Positions 44,534 through 57,082 of a stretch of DNA of 64,000 nt are shown piece by piece. The first letter of the stretch is position 1. The number at the start of each line of letters is the position of its first letter. The notes under the pieces were generated by a model, which ran no database searches, had not been told where the DNA came from, and saw only the letters and a program-made list of their open reading frames with translations. This DNA is from Smallanthus sonchifolius (lineage: Eukaryota > Streptophyta > Magnoliopsida > Asterales > Asteraceae), in NCBI GenBank assembly GCA_023525975.1, contig CM042023.1, positions 496,001 through 560,000 on the forward strand, given 5' to 3'. The position numbers were made by a program, and so were the translations under genes.

Positions 44534-45772
44534 GAGCGGATTAAAAATTACGTTCATTTAAATATTACCTAAATTTTACTATACGTCCTTTAATTAAGAA
44601 AATTACAGTGTATGTCATTTATATTTAAAAAAACCTGCACGTTTAACAGGGCGTTAATTTTTTACGATTAAGTGTGATCACGTGCCATACACACGAGGGA
44701 AAATTGGCCTTTCCACCTTTCCAAGGACTATTTATATAATTAACTTAAAATTTTGGGCTTTATAGTTATTTCCCTATCTTTAAACAAAGTTAAAATCCTC
44801 TTCAAACCTAAAATCCCCATCATCTACTTCAGCCTCTCTTTCCTCTCCGGCTTCTCCGCCACTCACCACCACCCTGTCGCCGCCGCTTTCGAAAAACTCT
44901 CCCTCTCCCTAAGCCTACCCTTCCTGAACCCTAACTTCCAACCGGTCAACGACTCACCCACCCCCACCCCCAAATCTTGTTCGTCTTTTTCCAGGAGAGT
45001 AAGCATTCTGATTTTGAGCAGGAGAGTAAGGTTTACGAGCTTCCCAATCAGCCTCCGGAATCGCGAAAGTTTCCGGTCCTGAAAGCCCTAGGAGTGCCGG
45101 AGCTGCAAATCAAGTCAAATTCTCCTTCAATTCCTTCAATCAAGAAACTAGTTCAATCGGAGATCAAGTCACGATCAAGTGATCTAGTTCGGTGAGTTCT
45201 AACTAACTCGCAGCTGAATTCTGAGATTCACATAGATGAGCAACCCCCCCTAACTAGTAATTTCAGTCCTATTCCCCCTAATCCTAGTGTATGTCTGATG
45301 AATTCCATGGAAGAAATCCCTGTTTCTCCGGCCCGGGATCAAGAGGTTAGTGATGTGATTATGAAGTCTGTGGATGAATATCCTCTTCTTCAGACTAATT
45401 CGGACAAGATTTCCCCTACCAACACTTTGATTCAGCATCATAGCGATAATCCGGGAAGCACCATGAAGTTTCTTTTATCAGTTTCTGCTGACTTGTAGTT
45501 ACCAAAGTCATCAGAGGAAATACAAATTGGGAGACAATGAGAGAAGAGAGACCAAATTACAAATATAATCCTTTTATGGGTAAAAAGATGAAAATACCCT
45601 CACGTGAGGGGCACGTGACTGGATTTAACGTCTAAATTTAACGCTCGTTAGTCTAAAGGACGTAACGTGCAATGTTTTTTAAACATAAAGGACGTTTTCT
45701 GTAATTTCCTTAGTTAAAGTACGTATTCTGAAATTTAGGTAATACTAAAAGGACGTAATTTGTAATTCGCTC
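44534..45772. mobile_element. MULE-like element with gene-like cargo
   Basis: The ends GAGCGGATTAAAAATTACGT and the complement of GAGCGAATTACAAATTACGT are flanked by a 9-bp duplication with one mismatch: TCAAATCTA (44525-44533) and TCTAATCTA (45773-45781). The arms include CACGTG-containing blocks near both inner ends. Between them (about 44810-45500) lies GC-richer, codon-like DNA, as in Pack-MULEs that carry host gene pieces. Confidence 0.75.
44977..45195 (+). pseudogene. gene-like cargo fragment in the MULE-like element
   Basis: The frame reads ESKHSDFEQESKVYELPNQP, then KFPVLKALGVPELQIKSNSP and KKLVQSEIKSRSSDLVR, ending near GGTGAGTTC, a splice-donor-like site. Sequence just before it encodes a proline- and serine-rich stretch in another frame. 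A second piece (45298-45498, MNSMEEIPVSPARDQEVSDV) follows. I recognise no protein family; it is probably captured host exon sequence. Confidence 0.4.
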
Positions 45773-45781
45773 TCTAATCTA

Positions 45782-46845
45782 ATAGCAGTTAGGCTAAAGG
45801 ACATAATCTGTAACAAACTCATTAGATAAAGGATGTTTAGCGTGTTTTTTAAAAATAAAGGATTAAACTTGCAAATTTATATAAACGTAAAAGACGTTTA
45901 CTATAATTTAGTCTATATAAAATCAAGAAATTTTAATATCTTTAATTTTAATTTGAGTGTACTATTGCTATTTTTTAAATGTCTTTTTATATAAAAACGT
46001 TGACGCACTATTCATATAACGTTGAATAATCATATACATATGATACGTAATTATATAATGTTGATACATGTCGATTATAAGGGTATGTAATTATATCATA
46101 TGATGTGAATTTATAAATACACATGTTGATTATAACATTGTTTAATTATATATTCATATGTTGATTATAAAGTTGCATATTTATGGTGCGTAATCATATA
46201 AACGCATATATCCCTCGTCATGAATACATGTATCACATCTTGATAGTTTGGTGTGTTTTCGCACCAAAAAAACATTTTTATATATACAGGAACGTAACCG
46301 GTCCGGGCCTTTTGTTGAATTAGTTGCTATGATTGATGTATTCTTTGAAGGTATTAATGTAAATAGACACAATTACTATCTTGGTTGTCCTTGTGCATTT
46401 CCTATTTCCCTTATTTCATATTATATGTATATATATCCGGTTATGATAGAAAAATCATAGCAAAATGATTTTGGCTCAGCTCGTGAAAACTCTACCTCGA
46501 ACTCATCTCTATAACTTTTAAGCTCAATTTAACTCTAAACTATCTTGTGCCTCAAATTGTAAAGTAAACAAGTTTCATCTTTTTCATATCTCTATAAAAT
46601 GAAAATGTATATCTTCTCTCTCGTTGCTTAAAGTAAAAGAATTTCATCTAGTTCTTGCCTTTATAAATACAATCCTCGCAAAAATCTCCTCAATCTGATC
46701 CATCGATTTGGAAGTTGCCCGGAAACAAAAAAACTGACCAGTTTAACCAACGACGGTTGTCTGTAACATCCTAACCGAACCGGCAATGTGGACGATTCCC
46801 TGTTAGATTTTCACAACCTTGGTTTCCTATTCTCTCCGTTTTTAA
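45782..46845. other. AT-rich spacer
   Basis: No gene was recognised. Short ACATAATCTGTAA and GGACGTTT-type blocks at the left resemble the arms of the neighbouring element and may be a decayed relative. Confidence 0.4.
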
Positions 46846-46850
46846 GTATC

Positions 46851-49018
46851 TGTAAGGCCCCAGACCCGGGAGGCCTTACTCGTTGGATTTACTCATAAAC
46901 ATAATAGTCAAAATACCGAATTAACTAAAACTTTAAATGTTGCGGAAGCGTAAACCATTCAAGTACATGTTTGCGGTGGAAGTTATATAATTAAACATTG
47001 TCTTAAAACTTAAACGTAAACAAGATGTCGGTCTTGTGTCAGATAGCTCTTACGCCTTAACCTTGTCCTTTCTCTTGCTACATGAAGTGTATACTAAAAG
47101 TCAGCTAACACTGTTAAGTTATAGTTTAAGCATTTAGGTATATCATCATTATCATCATATTAATTAGGTTACATCATATCATATCATTATCATCTTACTA
47201 TCATGGTCATTTTGCATATCATTCGGTCGTAGCACATAAGGGTGATAAGCCCCACTCATCTGTTTACCCTAAGGCAACTGTTTCCCATTCGCCTACCGAA
47301 GTAGTTGAATAGTCGCCCATCTACATAAGCAGCCGTTTAACATTCGTCTACCGAAGTAGCCGTTTCATCCTTCTACATAGATAGCCGTTTAACCTTAATC
47401 CATTTACCATGAAGGTAAGCGTTTCTCATCCGTCTACCGAAGTGGTTGTATAGTCGTCCATCTACATAAGTAACCGTTTAACATCCGTATGCCGTCGTAG
47501 CCGTTTTACATCCGTTTACCGAAGTAACCGTTTCGTCCGTTCTACCGTCGTAGTCTGTTTAATCATCCGTCTACCGAAATAGCCGTTTCATCCATCTGCA
47601 TAAGCAGCCGTTTAACTTCCGTTTAAAGACATTCGTACATCCGTCTACCATAAAGGTATCTGTTTCCCATCCGTCTACCGAAGTAGCCGTTTAGTCGTCC
47701 GTCTACCTGAGTAGCCTTTTAATCATCCATCTACCGAAGTAGCCGTTTATCCGTCATCCGTTTAACATAAAGGTAATTGTTTCATCTTTGCCTTCCATCA
47801 TGTTAGCACGTTAGAGCATGGGAGTCATATAAGGCACATCATCATAGGTATAGGCACATAAGCATATCCTTTCATCATAGTCATTCGTTTAGCATGTCAA
47901 TCATTTATTTCATCATATGTCGTCCGTTTAGCATGCAAATCATTCTTTTCATCATTCGTTTAGCATGCAATTCATTCATTTCATCACAAGTCATCTATTT
48001 AACAGATAAACTGTTCATCATATCGTATTTAGTTAGCATGCAAACGTTTCATCATTCAATCATATATTAAGCATGCAAATATGCACCTCAGCCCCAAAAC
48101 AATCATATAAATGGGGATCGCAGAGAACTCACATGATTGCTGTTTACAAGTGTCCTAACAGGCTTTTAGCTAAGGCACGGTGCTACATGATCTGTTTGAG
48201 TTAACATATGAAAACTATAAGTTTTATGCTAGTGTCGTCAGTAAATGTCGCCGAGAGAACACTAGTGTCGCCGAGATCAGTGTCGCCAGGAAACACTAGA
48301 GTCGCCAGGCAATGTCGCCGACATTGTCGCTAGACAACGTAGTCGGCAATGTCGATAGGACTTAGTGCTGTGGAACTTGCGTTCCGGTTTGGCTAGTGTC
48401 ACCGTGCTTGGTGGCGACACTCATCCACGTGTACCAATCATTTGGCTGACCTCGGGATCGGGGCCATCACCGACTTTCGCTTCTGTTAGTGTCACCGGAT
48501 ATGAGTAGTGTCGCCGGCTTAGTGTCGCCCGAAGAACAAAACTCATATCAGGCCTGTTTTAACCCCAAATTCATATCTTTTTACGTTCAAATCGTTTGTT
48601 TATGTTCCATGAGACTAGATCTAGCCTTTTAAACATCTTTTCATACGTAAAAATCGTAACTTTATGGATTTTTCCCCAAGAAACCCTAAAACCCATTTTT
48701 TTTACAAAAACCTAGATCTGGAAGGGACGAGTACATGGACTTGCTTCGTTTCTTTTTGCTTAACTTTCTGAGATGATTCTTGACGATCTTGGAGCTTGAT
48801 GAAGGCTTAACCCAACTTTCTCTGTTTCTCACTCTAGGGTTTTTCTTACAAAGTGTTGGAATGGGAAGATGGAGGCTGTCATTTGCCTTATAAAGGGTGG
48901 GCTCCCCTTGGCCCATCTTGCGAAAGGCCCAAGCCCTGCCCCTTTTTTTCCTTCCTTTTGTTAATTACACGTTTAGCCACGCTCGTTATTTTACTTTTAT
49001 CGTTTTCGGGACGTTACA
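46851..49018 (-). mobile_element. 2.2-kb solo LTR
   Basis: On the minus strand it begins TGTAACGTCCCG (49018) and ends GGGGCCTTACA (46851). A perfect 5-bp duplication, GTATC, lies at 46846-46850 and 49019-49023. No internal retroelement region is present, so unequal recombination between LTRs is the likely origin. The length and TGTAACGTCCCG start suggest a Gypsy-type LTR. A short minus-strand frame at 48916-48686 is probably leader sequence. Confidence 0.9.
47271..47775. repeat. degenerate tandem array inside the solo LTR
   Basis: About 20 variants of a short unit, CATCCGTCTACCGAAGTAGC followed by CGTTTAA or CGTTTCA, alternate with CATCTACATAAGCAGCCG. TCATTCGTTTAGCATGCAA repeats follow at 47880-48060 and AGTGTCGCC repeats at 48230-48530. 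Confidence 0.85.
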
Positions 49019-49023
49019 GTATC

Positions 49024-49504
49024 AATCATTAGTATGCATATTTTTTGATATATTTAAACACCATTGTTAATCTGCAACAATTTTACCTTACAGTCATGAA
49101 ATATATGAACAAGATTCACGTGTTTACAGTTGATTTTCGCATATTTCTTTCAAAACATTAATATCTGAATCATTTTTTTACTTTTTTATTTATACGCAAA
49201 ATATACTTTGAGTATGTGAAATTTGAAGTTTTTCTGAAAATCTATTATTATTATTTAAAAAATAATTAAAAATTGAGTTGAATTTATGTATTTCAAGAGA
49301 TGTTTCATCAAATATGATGTGAAATTTATTTGGGTATTCATATTCATATATAGGTAAAATCTTTATACTATTATGAAATAATACTATACTAAAAAGTAAA
49401 AACTAGACGTATCTTTAGTTTTCTGCTTTTCTTATAACATTTTTTTAGAAACAAAGTCAAAGACGACGTAATAACTTATTTTAAAAAATCTCAATCCTAA
49501 CTAA
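49024..49504. other. AT-rich spacer
   Basis: No gene or repeat was recognised. Confidence 0.4.
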
Positions 49505-49885
49505 TCTATACTCTATAATAAATAAAGGTTTTACTGGGACACTTGTCATTCTCCTATACATTATCATTCTTTTTTTCCGCTTCTCTCTCTTATTAATTAT
49601 ACAAATCTTCTTTAATTGTTTTTTATATTTTTTTTGTTTCCCGTCTCTTTCTCCAATTAAATAATAATGATATTTATAAAACGTTTTTTATTTAAAAAAA
49701 AAGGTTTGTTCATAAAACATTTTTAGAAATTGAACATTAAAACATTTTTAAAAAATAAACATTTCTAATTTTTTTTATTGAAAACCTATGTAATATGTTA
49801 TAAATATGTAATATGTAAATCTTTATTACTAAGTATATAACAATGTATTATTCAACTCGTGTAATACACAGGGTTTCTAACCTAG
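49505..49885 (+). mobile_element. short non-autonomous Helitron
   Basis: It starts TCTATACTCTATAATAAA after an A and ends with a GTGTAATACAC mini-hairpin followed by TTTCTAACCTAG before a T. This fits Helitron structure: a 5' TC, a 3' hairpin then CTAG, insertion between A and T, and no duplication. The 381-bp body is non-coding. Confidence 0.8.
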
Positions 49886-50401
49886 TTATTAATTTACGCA
49901 TCTTTTCAATTAAGTAGAATTCCTTTAATTTTATATATTGCAATGGATTGTTACTATTTTCATCTACTTATTTATTCTTGAGAAAATACGATCGAGTATG
50001 AGAAACTCTATACCTTTCCGTGAAAGGAAAAACAAGAGTTAAGAGAAATGTTGATGTTTGTGAGTGTGTCTGGTGTTGGGCAAGCAGGTGACATGTATTA
50101 TAATGATGAGAGGATTGACGCCAGCAAACAATAAGTGACATTAATTCTTGAATTGATCATCTGTACAAGCGAGAGGCCACTAAGCAAAGAGAAATATTGT
50201 GGGCGAATCAAAACACTGACGACCGCATATATTTGATGGCTCAGAGGTCTGTTATCAACATTGTAGTTTTGACCATGATCTCATCTCTTCTGCCCTTTTT
50301 ACTATGCTTTTCTTTTCTATTTCTTATTCTTTTATGTGTATATAATGTTTAAAAGCGTAAGAAGAACTATAATACACCAAATTTTACAACTTAATTAATA
50401 A

Positions 50402-50405
50402 CTAG
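50402..50405 (-). mobile_element. Helitron 3' end (minus strand)
   Basis: On the minus strand, GTCGTAACGTGCGGGGCC and CTCCTT are followed by CTAG and a T. The hairpin is imperfect. The body would extend to higher coordinates; its 5' end was not found. Confidence 0.5.
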
Positions 50406-50697
50406 AAGGAGGCCCCGCACGTTACGACGGTTTGGTTTTGAAGAAAAATTGAAACATAAATAAAAAAACTGTGGAAAATATTAACGTTTTCGAAACATCA
50501 AAATAAACTAAAATAAGAAGCTAAACAACTCGTTAAACCGTGAAAAAATTAACGTTTTCGTAAAGAAAAAGATTAACGTTTTCGAAACTTTTAAGTAAAA
50601 AGAGAAGCGTGTTACGTTCCTAAATAATTAATATATAAATATATAAAAGTTACAGAAAAAACCTGTAAAATAAGTTTAACTAAAAAAATCAAATAAA

Positions 50698-50701
50698 CTA
50701 G
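50698..50701 (-). mobile_element. Helitron 3' end (minus strand)
   Basis: On the minus strand, GCCCGACCACCGGACGGG forms a stem-loop, followed by TATAAAACTAG and T. The same end occurs at 63128. The 5' end was not identified. Confidence 0.65.
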
Positions 50702-52584
50702 TTTTATACCCGTCCGGTGGTCGGGCGCTTTGACGTACCTTTTAATATGTAAAAGCTGTCTTTCTTCATATTAAATGAAAACAACAGATAATTACACAAA
50801 ATCAACGGTCACAAAAAGAATGAATATGAATAAACACAGAAAATCAGTAACTATTTCATGAAAACAGTAAATACACCTCAAAATCCATAACTATTTTATG
50901 GAAAGTATAAAGGAATATGATCCAAGCTTTATTTCTTCTTGGAATGCATCTATGGATCCTGTAAGCAAATAAACCTATAATTCATAATATTTTTTATTTT
51001 AATTTGTAGCTTAATTGTTTTGTTAATTATGTATAAACAATGACAAGAAGCTTGGGACTTTCATTTTAATTCAATCAATTCCCATATATATATCAACAAA
51101 ACTAAATAAAATCATAATTTTGAAAATCAATTCATGGAGATTTAAATAACTAACCATGATCTCTAGAGGCGTAACTCTTCTCGGGACTATTGACTATCAT
51201 TTAATCTGTATTCACATTAGCATATGAGGCACATGTAGATTCTTAAAACCTTAATAGAGTTCACTAAAGGTTTGTTCAAACGATTCATCTCCATTATCGT
51301 GTTGATACAAATATGTGACTATAGATTTAAGAAGGGAAATAGTTCATGTGATTCAAACCAAAACTGTTAACTTATTCTGTTTCTTGTCGTGATTGAGAGA
51401 GACCTCAAAGGTATAACTGGGCAATTGAAGATGAAGATAACACAATCAACAAAACAACATAACTAAAATCAAAATCATACCTTGGATTGATCTTTTAGCC
51501 TCTACTTCACGTTTTGAGTCTGGTGTCCATTCAATTGATAATCATTTGCCTCTTCATTGCCCATATTGCTTCTTCCACCATCCTTATCATCTGCACCTTT
51601 CATATACAAACCCTAACCAAAGTGTATATGAGAAAATTGGGTGCCCTAGATAATTGGGGGCCCCAAGCTAGGGCTTTTTCCCTATGCTTGAGGGTCGGCC
51701 ACAAGACTCATGAGTGTAGTCAATGAATTATTTGATAAACAGGGTGTGAGAACATACGAAGCATAGTCAGGATGATTGGGAGAGAAATTGACTGTGATAT
51801 GAAGGGTGGCGTACCTGGGAATAGTGACGGCGGCGGCGAAGGACGAAGGGTGGTGGCGCCGGCGGCGTTGGTGGTCCGGCGGCTAGGAATAGGAGCTTCA
51901 ACCGGAGAGGTGGAGGAGGCGGCGTTGATTTGTAGCCGATGTTGAGTGGTGTGATACCGGCGGTTGATGAGCGACACCAGCGGCAGTGGATGGTTGTGTG
52001 CCAGGGAAGAGTCGTGAGAGAGAGAGGCAGGCAATCGGAGGTAAAGAAGGAATAATTGTAAACTGCAAAGCAGTTAAAGAAGCACAATCCGTGTGATTTT
52101 AACTCAATCGTTGTGCTTGACGGAAATAGTACTATAGCTGAAAAAAAATGTAATTTAAATGACCAGGATTGCATAAAAATTTAGTTTTTCCTATTTTAAA
52201 TAGTTAAGATTGAGTTTCAAGAAACACAATTCACGGTTGACTCTTCTCGGTATATATATTAATAATAAGCATGAATCAGCAGCGTGGATGATAATTATTT
52301 ATGATTTTCTCTTCTAACTCTCATCTAAATATCTTAATCATGCACCATGATATGCAATGCATACAAACATGGTGTCAAATGTCAACATGAATCTATTATT
52401 GATGAGCGAAACCAAAACCAAAGCATAAAAATAGGTATAAGTTGAAATATCACTCACACTTAAAACTTACTTCTTAATATATATTAAATAAATAGTAACA
52501 AATAGAAAATTTGAAGTTAATGATTTAGATAGATGAGAGCTTAAACAAATTTAATAATTAGGAATTAAACAACATTAATTGAAT
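50702..52584. other. spacer with one GC-rich patch, no gene recognised
   Basis: The part adjacent to 50702 is probably Helitron body. A GC-rich patch at 51800-52040 (GGCGGCGGCGAAGGACG and similar) gives overlapping open frames on the minus strand with no recognisable protein features. Confidence 0.4.
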
Positions 52585-52592
52585 TAAAAAAT

Positions 52593-53782
52593 GAGTAAAT
52601 TACACGGATGGTCCTGTGGTTTGAGTCAAATTTTGGATATAGTCCCTAAAGTTTGAAAATTACGGATATAGTCCCAACAATCTAGTTTTGCTTTCATCCA
52701 TGGTCCTTGTGTCATGTTAGATTACTGTTTTACCCTTTTAAAAGTTACACTTTTAACCCTTGTACTGGTTACTTTTCTAAAAATTGCAATTTAACCCTCT
52801 TGTTCATTATTATTATTATTAAAATTATTACTATTATTATTATTTTTATTAATACGTTTTTTTTTTACTTTTCAATAAATATTTTTTAGTTTTTCCATAA
52901 CAACTTTTTTACAAACGTTTTTCAAAAACGTTTTTTAACTATTTAAAAAAGTCTTTTTACTCTTTTTTTTAAATGTAGTTTTTTAATTTATTTTAAAATA
53001 TTTTATTTATATTTGTTTAGAGAAAGTGTATTTTTAAACCTTTTGAACAATGATTTTTTTTATATTTTCTCTAAAAAATATATTATTTATAAATTCAACT
53101 CGTCAATATTTTTAACCCTTTACACCTTTATGTATCATAATCTTGAAGCACAAAAAGCAATATGAACTGTTATTAAAGAAAATATTAAAGAAGGTGTTGC
53201 TAAGAAACAGTTTAGATACATAAAACAAGAAACATATAACGAAAAGCGAATAAACAGTTTCCTCGTAAATACATCATTGAGTATTAATAAAACAAAAGCA
53301 AAGTTAAGAACATTATCTATAGCCTACTCTAAATAATACTTGTCAGTCTAAAAATAAAAAATTCTATAGCCTATTTCTAACGGTCCGGTCCGGTTTTTCC
53401 TACAAATCGTTGGTTACGGTATCAAAATTTCCAGACCGACCGACCAAAAAAATTGTAAAAAGCCGACCGTGAAACCAAACTAACCGGTTGGAACGGAAAC
53501 ATTTTTTGAAAAGTAAAAAACGTATTAATAAAAAATAATAATAATATTAATAATAATAATAATAATAATAAATAAGAGGGTTAAATTGTAATTTTTAGAA
53601 GAGTGAAATAGTAAAAGGGTTAAAGTGTAACTTTTAAAAGGGCAAAATAGTAATCTAACATGACCCAAGGACCATGGATGAAAGCAAATTAGATACTTGG
53701 GGACTATAGCCGTAATTTTCAAACTTTAGGGACTATATCCAAAATTCCGTCAAACCACAGGGACCATCCGTGTAGTTTACTC
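52593..53782. mobile_element. MULE-like element with GAGTAAA ends
   Basis: The inverted ends GAGTAAATTACACGGATGGT and the complement of GAGTAAACTACACGGATGGT are flanked by a perfect 8-bp duplication, TAAAAAAT (52585-52592 and 53783-53790). The arms extend for about 230 bp with GGACCATGGATGAAAGCA (right arm) and its complement. The centre is AT-rich and non-coding. Confidence 0.85.
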
Positions 53783-53801
53783 TAAAAAATACATTCAATG
53801 A

Positions 53802-54190
53802 CACTACTACGAAACTGGGGCTTCACTCACGGACGATTTCGTCGGAAATTTACCGACGGAATCCGTCTAATTCCACATTTTTAGTTAGTTTTTTGGATTT
53901 TGATCAAACCGTCGGCGTTCCGTCGGTAATACCGACAGATATTTGGCCCATCGGTAATTCTCTGGTAATCTCAGACCAATAATTCCCCAATCAGAGCCTA
54001 ATTTTTTAGAAAGATTCCCGTTCATTTGTCTAAGATGTGGTTTCCGACACGTAGTCCGTTAGAAAATTTGAATTTTCCATAAAATACACTTCCCCACCAC
54101 CAAGCTTTTCGAAACTGGTTCATGTTTTGTCTCATAAAGGTTTTCGACAGAATTCCGTAGGAAATGCCATAAAGGTTTTCAAATACATAT
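53802..54190. mobile_element. CACTA-like terminus (stub)
   Basis: CACTACTACGAAACTGGGG is followed by subterminal ACCGACGGAATCCGTC and CGTCGGTAATACCGAC motifs, as at CACTA ends. No opposite terminus was found. Confidence 0.55.
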
Positions 54191-54194
54191 TTCC

Positions 54195-54270
54195 GTTTTC
54201 ATTTCTATAACTCCACAACTTCTATTTTCATTTCTATAACTCCACAACTTCTATTTTCATTTCTATAACT
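54195..54270 (+). repeat. 30-bp tandem triplet
   Basis: Three adjacent copies of TTTTCATTTCTATAACTCCA followed by CAACTTCTA; the last is partial. Confidence 0.9.
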
Positions 54271-54880
54271 CTAGTGACAGAATGTATATACACCGCACAT
54301 TTTATGTGTTACCATGTGTGCATGATTCTCCCATGCGCACACATTTATATGTTACAGTTACTAACATTTCTCGTATTTATTTGTTAGATCTGGAAATGTA
54401 ATGTAATTTATCTAAAACCAATGTTACGAGCTTATCGAACTGATGATGAAATAGCTCGAAATAAAAGTGTTTGCTTACTATGAGCAATCACTGGCTCAGT
54501 AATTTCTAGCACCTCTAGGCTCAAATATAACATGAAGTTTTTTGATCACTTAAATAAAAAATAAATAGCGTAAGTACGTTGGTGTTATATGAAGTTATGA
54601 ATATAACTTGTACAAATGTAATGTAATTTATCTATAACATTTTGAAATTTAACGTAATTTGATATATTATATTAAGTTGTTATATATGAATGATCTCAAC
54701 GGATATTAATGTAGTTCATCTTTTATGTGAGCTTGTGTAACTAACAATAGTACTACAATTAATCTCGATGATGCTTTGAACGACTAATATTTAATAATGG
54801 GTTTGAACAACGGAGCACTAATATCAAATACAAATGTTTTTAAAACACTTATGTTGGGATAACAATGGTTTGCTGAATCT
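54271..54880. other. AT-rich spacer
   Basis: No gene was recognised before the start of repeat copy B. Confidence 0.4.
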
Positions 54881-55854
54881 TGTAACATCCGTGATTTTTT
54901 CATGTAATATTTTATTTTCATTTTGTACTTTAATAACATTGTGGCACGACATTTCTCGTTATAACATATGTGTACATTATGCACTATCAATTATTCAAAC
55001 GTATGACGACTCGGTGTTTTGAGATTTTAAACTTTTATTTTCTTTATATATATATCATATACATATATATTTTGTTAAATTAAATAAATTAATTTTGAAA
55101 CTTCTAAGTTTATAAAAAAATGTGATTTTATTTTAAATATAAGTCTTTATTTCAAATAAACTTCATAATAAACTGTTGGTTATTAAAAGAATTACATTTG
55201 AACCCCCTTAAAATACTTTGAACTCTCTCATTTAGCCTTTGAACCCCCTCATCTTTAGGCTTGAACCCCCACCCCCCCCCCCCCCCCCCCTCCCTCTTTC
55301 TCTTGAACCCTGGCTTTTCTTCCCATACACGATTTTGACTTTGGAAAGTCAAAATCGCAAACCCAAATCACAAATCATCCATTTCCAATCAAAATGGTTA
55401 CCATATTTAGACAAATCATGTAATCCTTGAATCACACACAGCTAAAAACGTCCACATTCACTCATTAATCGCTAGAAATCAATCACCGGTCTTTTTTTTA
55501 AAACAATCAAATCAAGTCCTTAAAATCTGTAATTCAAGCTCCAATCTCCCGATTTCCAGTTGTAAACGCGTACCTCATCCTCCTATAAGTACCCTTAAAC
55601 GTCTGCAAGTCGAAAACACCTCGAAATCGCTCTCTTGTTCCCGTCCTCCTTTTTGCGATCGGCATTAGATCCGAGTGAAATCGTCTTTTTTTGGCTTTGT
55701 GTTCGAAGGCGACATCAGATATCCCTCCATTCTCAGCGTCTTCTGTTTTGCTGTTGGTTTAACCATGAATTCGATTTTAGGGTTAGGGGTGGGGGGCTGG
55801 TTCGCATCATATAAATGAAGAAGATGACACAGTGGAGTTGTATTATAAAAGTAA

Positions 55855-55858
55855 CTAG
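55855..55858 (-). mobile_element. Helitron 3' end inserted in copy B
   Basis: On the minus strand, CTCCCGCCGCATAGCGCGGG forms a strong hairpin, followed by GGAGAAAACTAG and T. Copy A lacks this sequence, which runs to about 56450. That makes it a Helitron of roughly 600 bp, although its 5' end is not clear. Confidence 0.65.
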
Positions 55859-56500
55859 TTTTCTCCCCCGCGCTATGCGGCGGGAGTTAGGTAGTTATCG
55901 GTTCGGCTCGTCGACGGGGATAAAACTTACGTCTAAACACAAACTCGGATCGCTAAAAATACTCGGATCGCTAAAAAAAACAAACCCGTGTATTTTGTTT
56001 AAAAAAAGATAATGAACGAAAACTATTATAAAAAAATAATCAACAAACTTTTGATATAACTTTATAAAAAACCTTTACTCTATTGAAGTTTTATAGCAAA
56101 TTCTATAAAAAAAACAAAACTTTGAGCCAAAATATAAATTTGTGGCAAATCTATAAAAAACAAAACTTTTGTGTCAAAAGAAAAAAGTCAAAAATTAATC
56201 TATAAAAAAAGTTTTGTGTAAAAAAACAAAAAAAGGTGAAGTGTGTGCAAATCTACAAAAAAAAAAGTTTTGTGGTCAAAAAAGCAAAAATGGTTGAAGT
56301 TCCCTACTATTCTTAGTAAACAACAAAAAAGTTTTGTGGTTAAAAAAACCAAAATGAAAATATTTTAGACACCATTATCAAAAGAACAAAAATATGTGAC
56401 CAAAATGAGAAATTATAAAACTATACTATTCTTAAGTCATTGTCATTTAAAGTTTTTGTTAATTGTTAATGATCCTTGTGTCTAAACCATATTCAGGGAC

Positions 56501-56554
56501 TGGTCTAGTGGTTTGTTCCAGGCCCACCGAAGGGTCAGGTCACGGGTTCGACCC
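56501..56554 (+). promoter_or_regulatory. Pol III-like A and B boxes in copy B
   Basis: TGGTCTAGTGG (A box, 56501-56511) and GGGTTCGACCC (B box, 56544-56554) match tRNA gene internal promoter motifs well. A T-rich run follows. No cloverleaf could be drawn, so this is not a tRNA gene. Confidence 0.6.
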
Positions 56555-57082
56555 AGCCTGCTCCCTTTTATTTCTTATTATTTGTTTGTTGCCTTTTACT
56601 ACTAACACACACACACACTCAATTATATATACATTGTAAACTGTTTTGGTTAATAAAATTCTTTTATAAATTCACAAAGTTTATATTTAATATACTTGAT
56701 AAATATATATAAATGTTTAATTATTTTCCTAAAAACATTTCGATTATTATCAACATATTTAAATATATATATTCTTTTTCATTACCACTATATATTTTAA
56801 GAACATAACAAGCGCTATCGTATTCATAAATCCTAGTATCTTATATATATAACTTTTAAAACCATAAAATAATCGTGTAGTAACCTCGTAACTCTTATTA
56901 AACTTATATATATTTTACCTAAACCTTTAAAAAAGTCATGATCTATAATAGATTATGAATAATACGATTTTATTAGCATTATAAATAATATAAATTTTAA
57001 TAATTGTTTTGATAATATATTTATCATATTAATACTTTCATAAATAAAATGATATTAGTAGTTAAATGATTCTTTTAGTAAT

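Noticed and set aside
44753..45082. 109-residue serine/leucine-rich frame as a separate gene
   Set aside because: It lies within the MULE-like element, overlaps the better cargo frame and shows no recognisable features.
47271..47775. CRISPR-like look of a short repeat array
   Set aside because: Repeats are degenerate, of uneven length, without unique spacers, and lie inside a plant LTR.
51720..52174. Overlapping proline- and leucine-rich frames on the minus strand
   Set aside because: They come from a GC-rich patch; no domain, signal or splice context supports a gene.
56501..56554. Possible tRNA gene
   Set aside because: A and B boxes are present but the flanks do not pair into a cloverleaf and no anticodon arm is seen; a tRNA-derived repeat is more likely.
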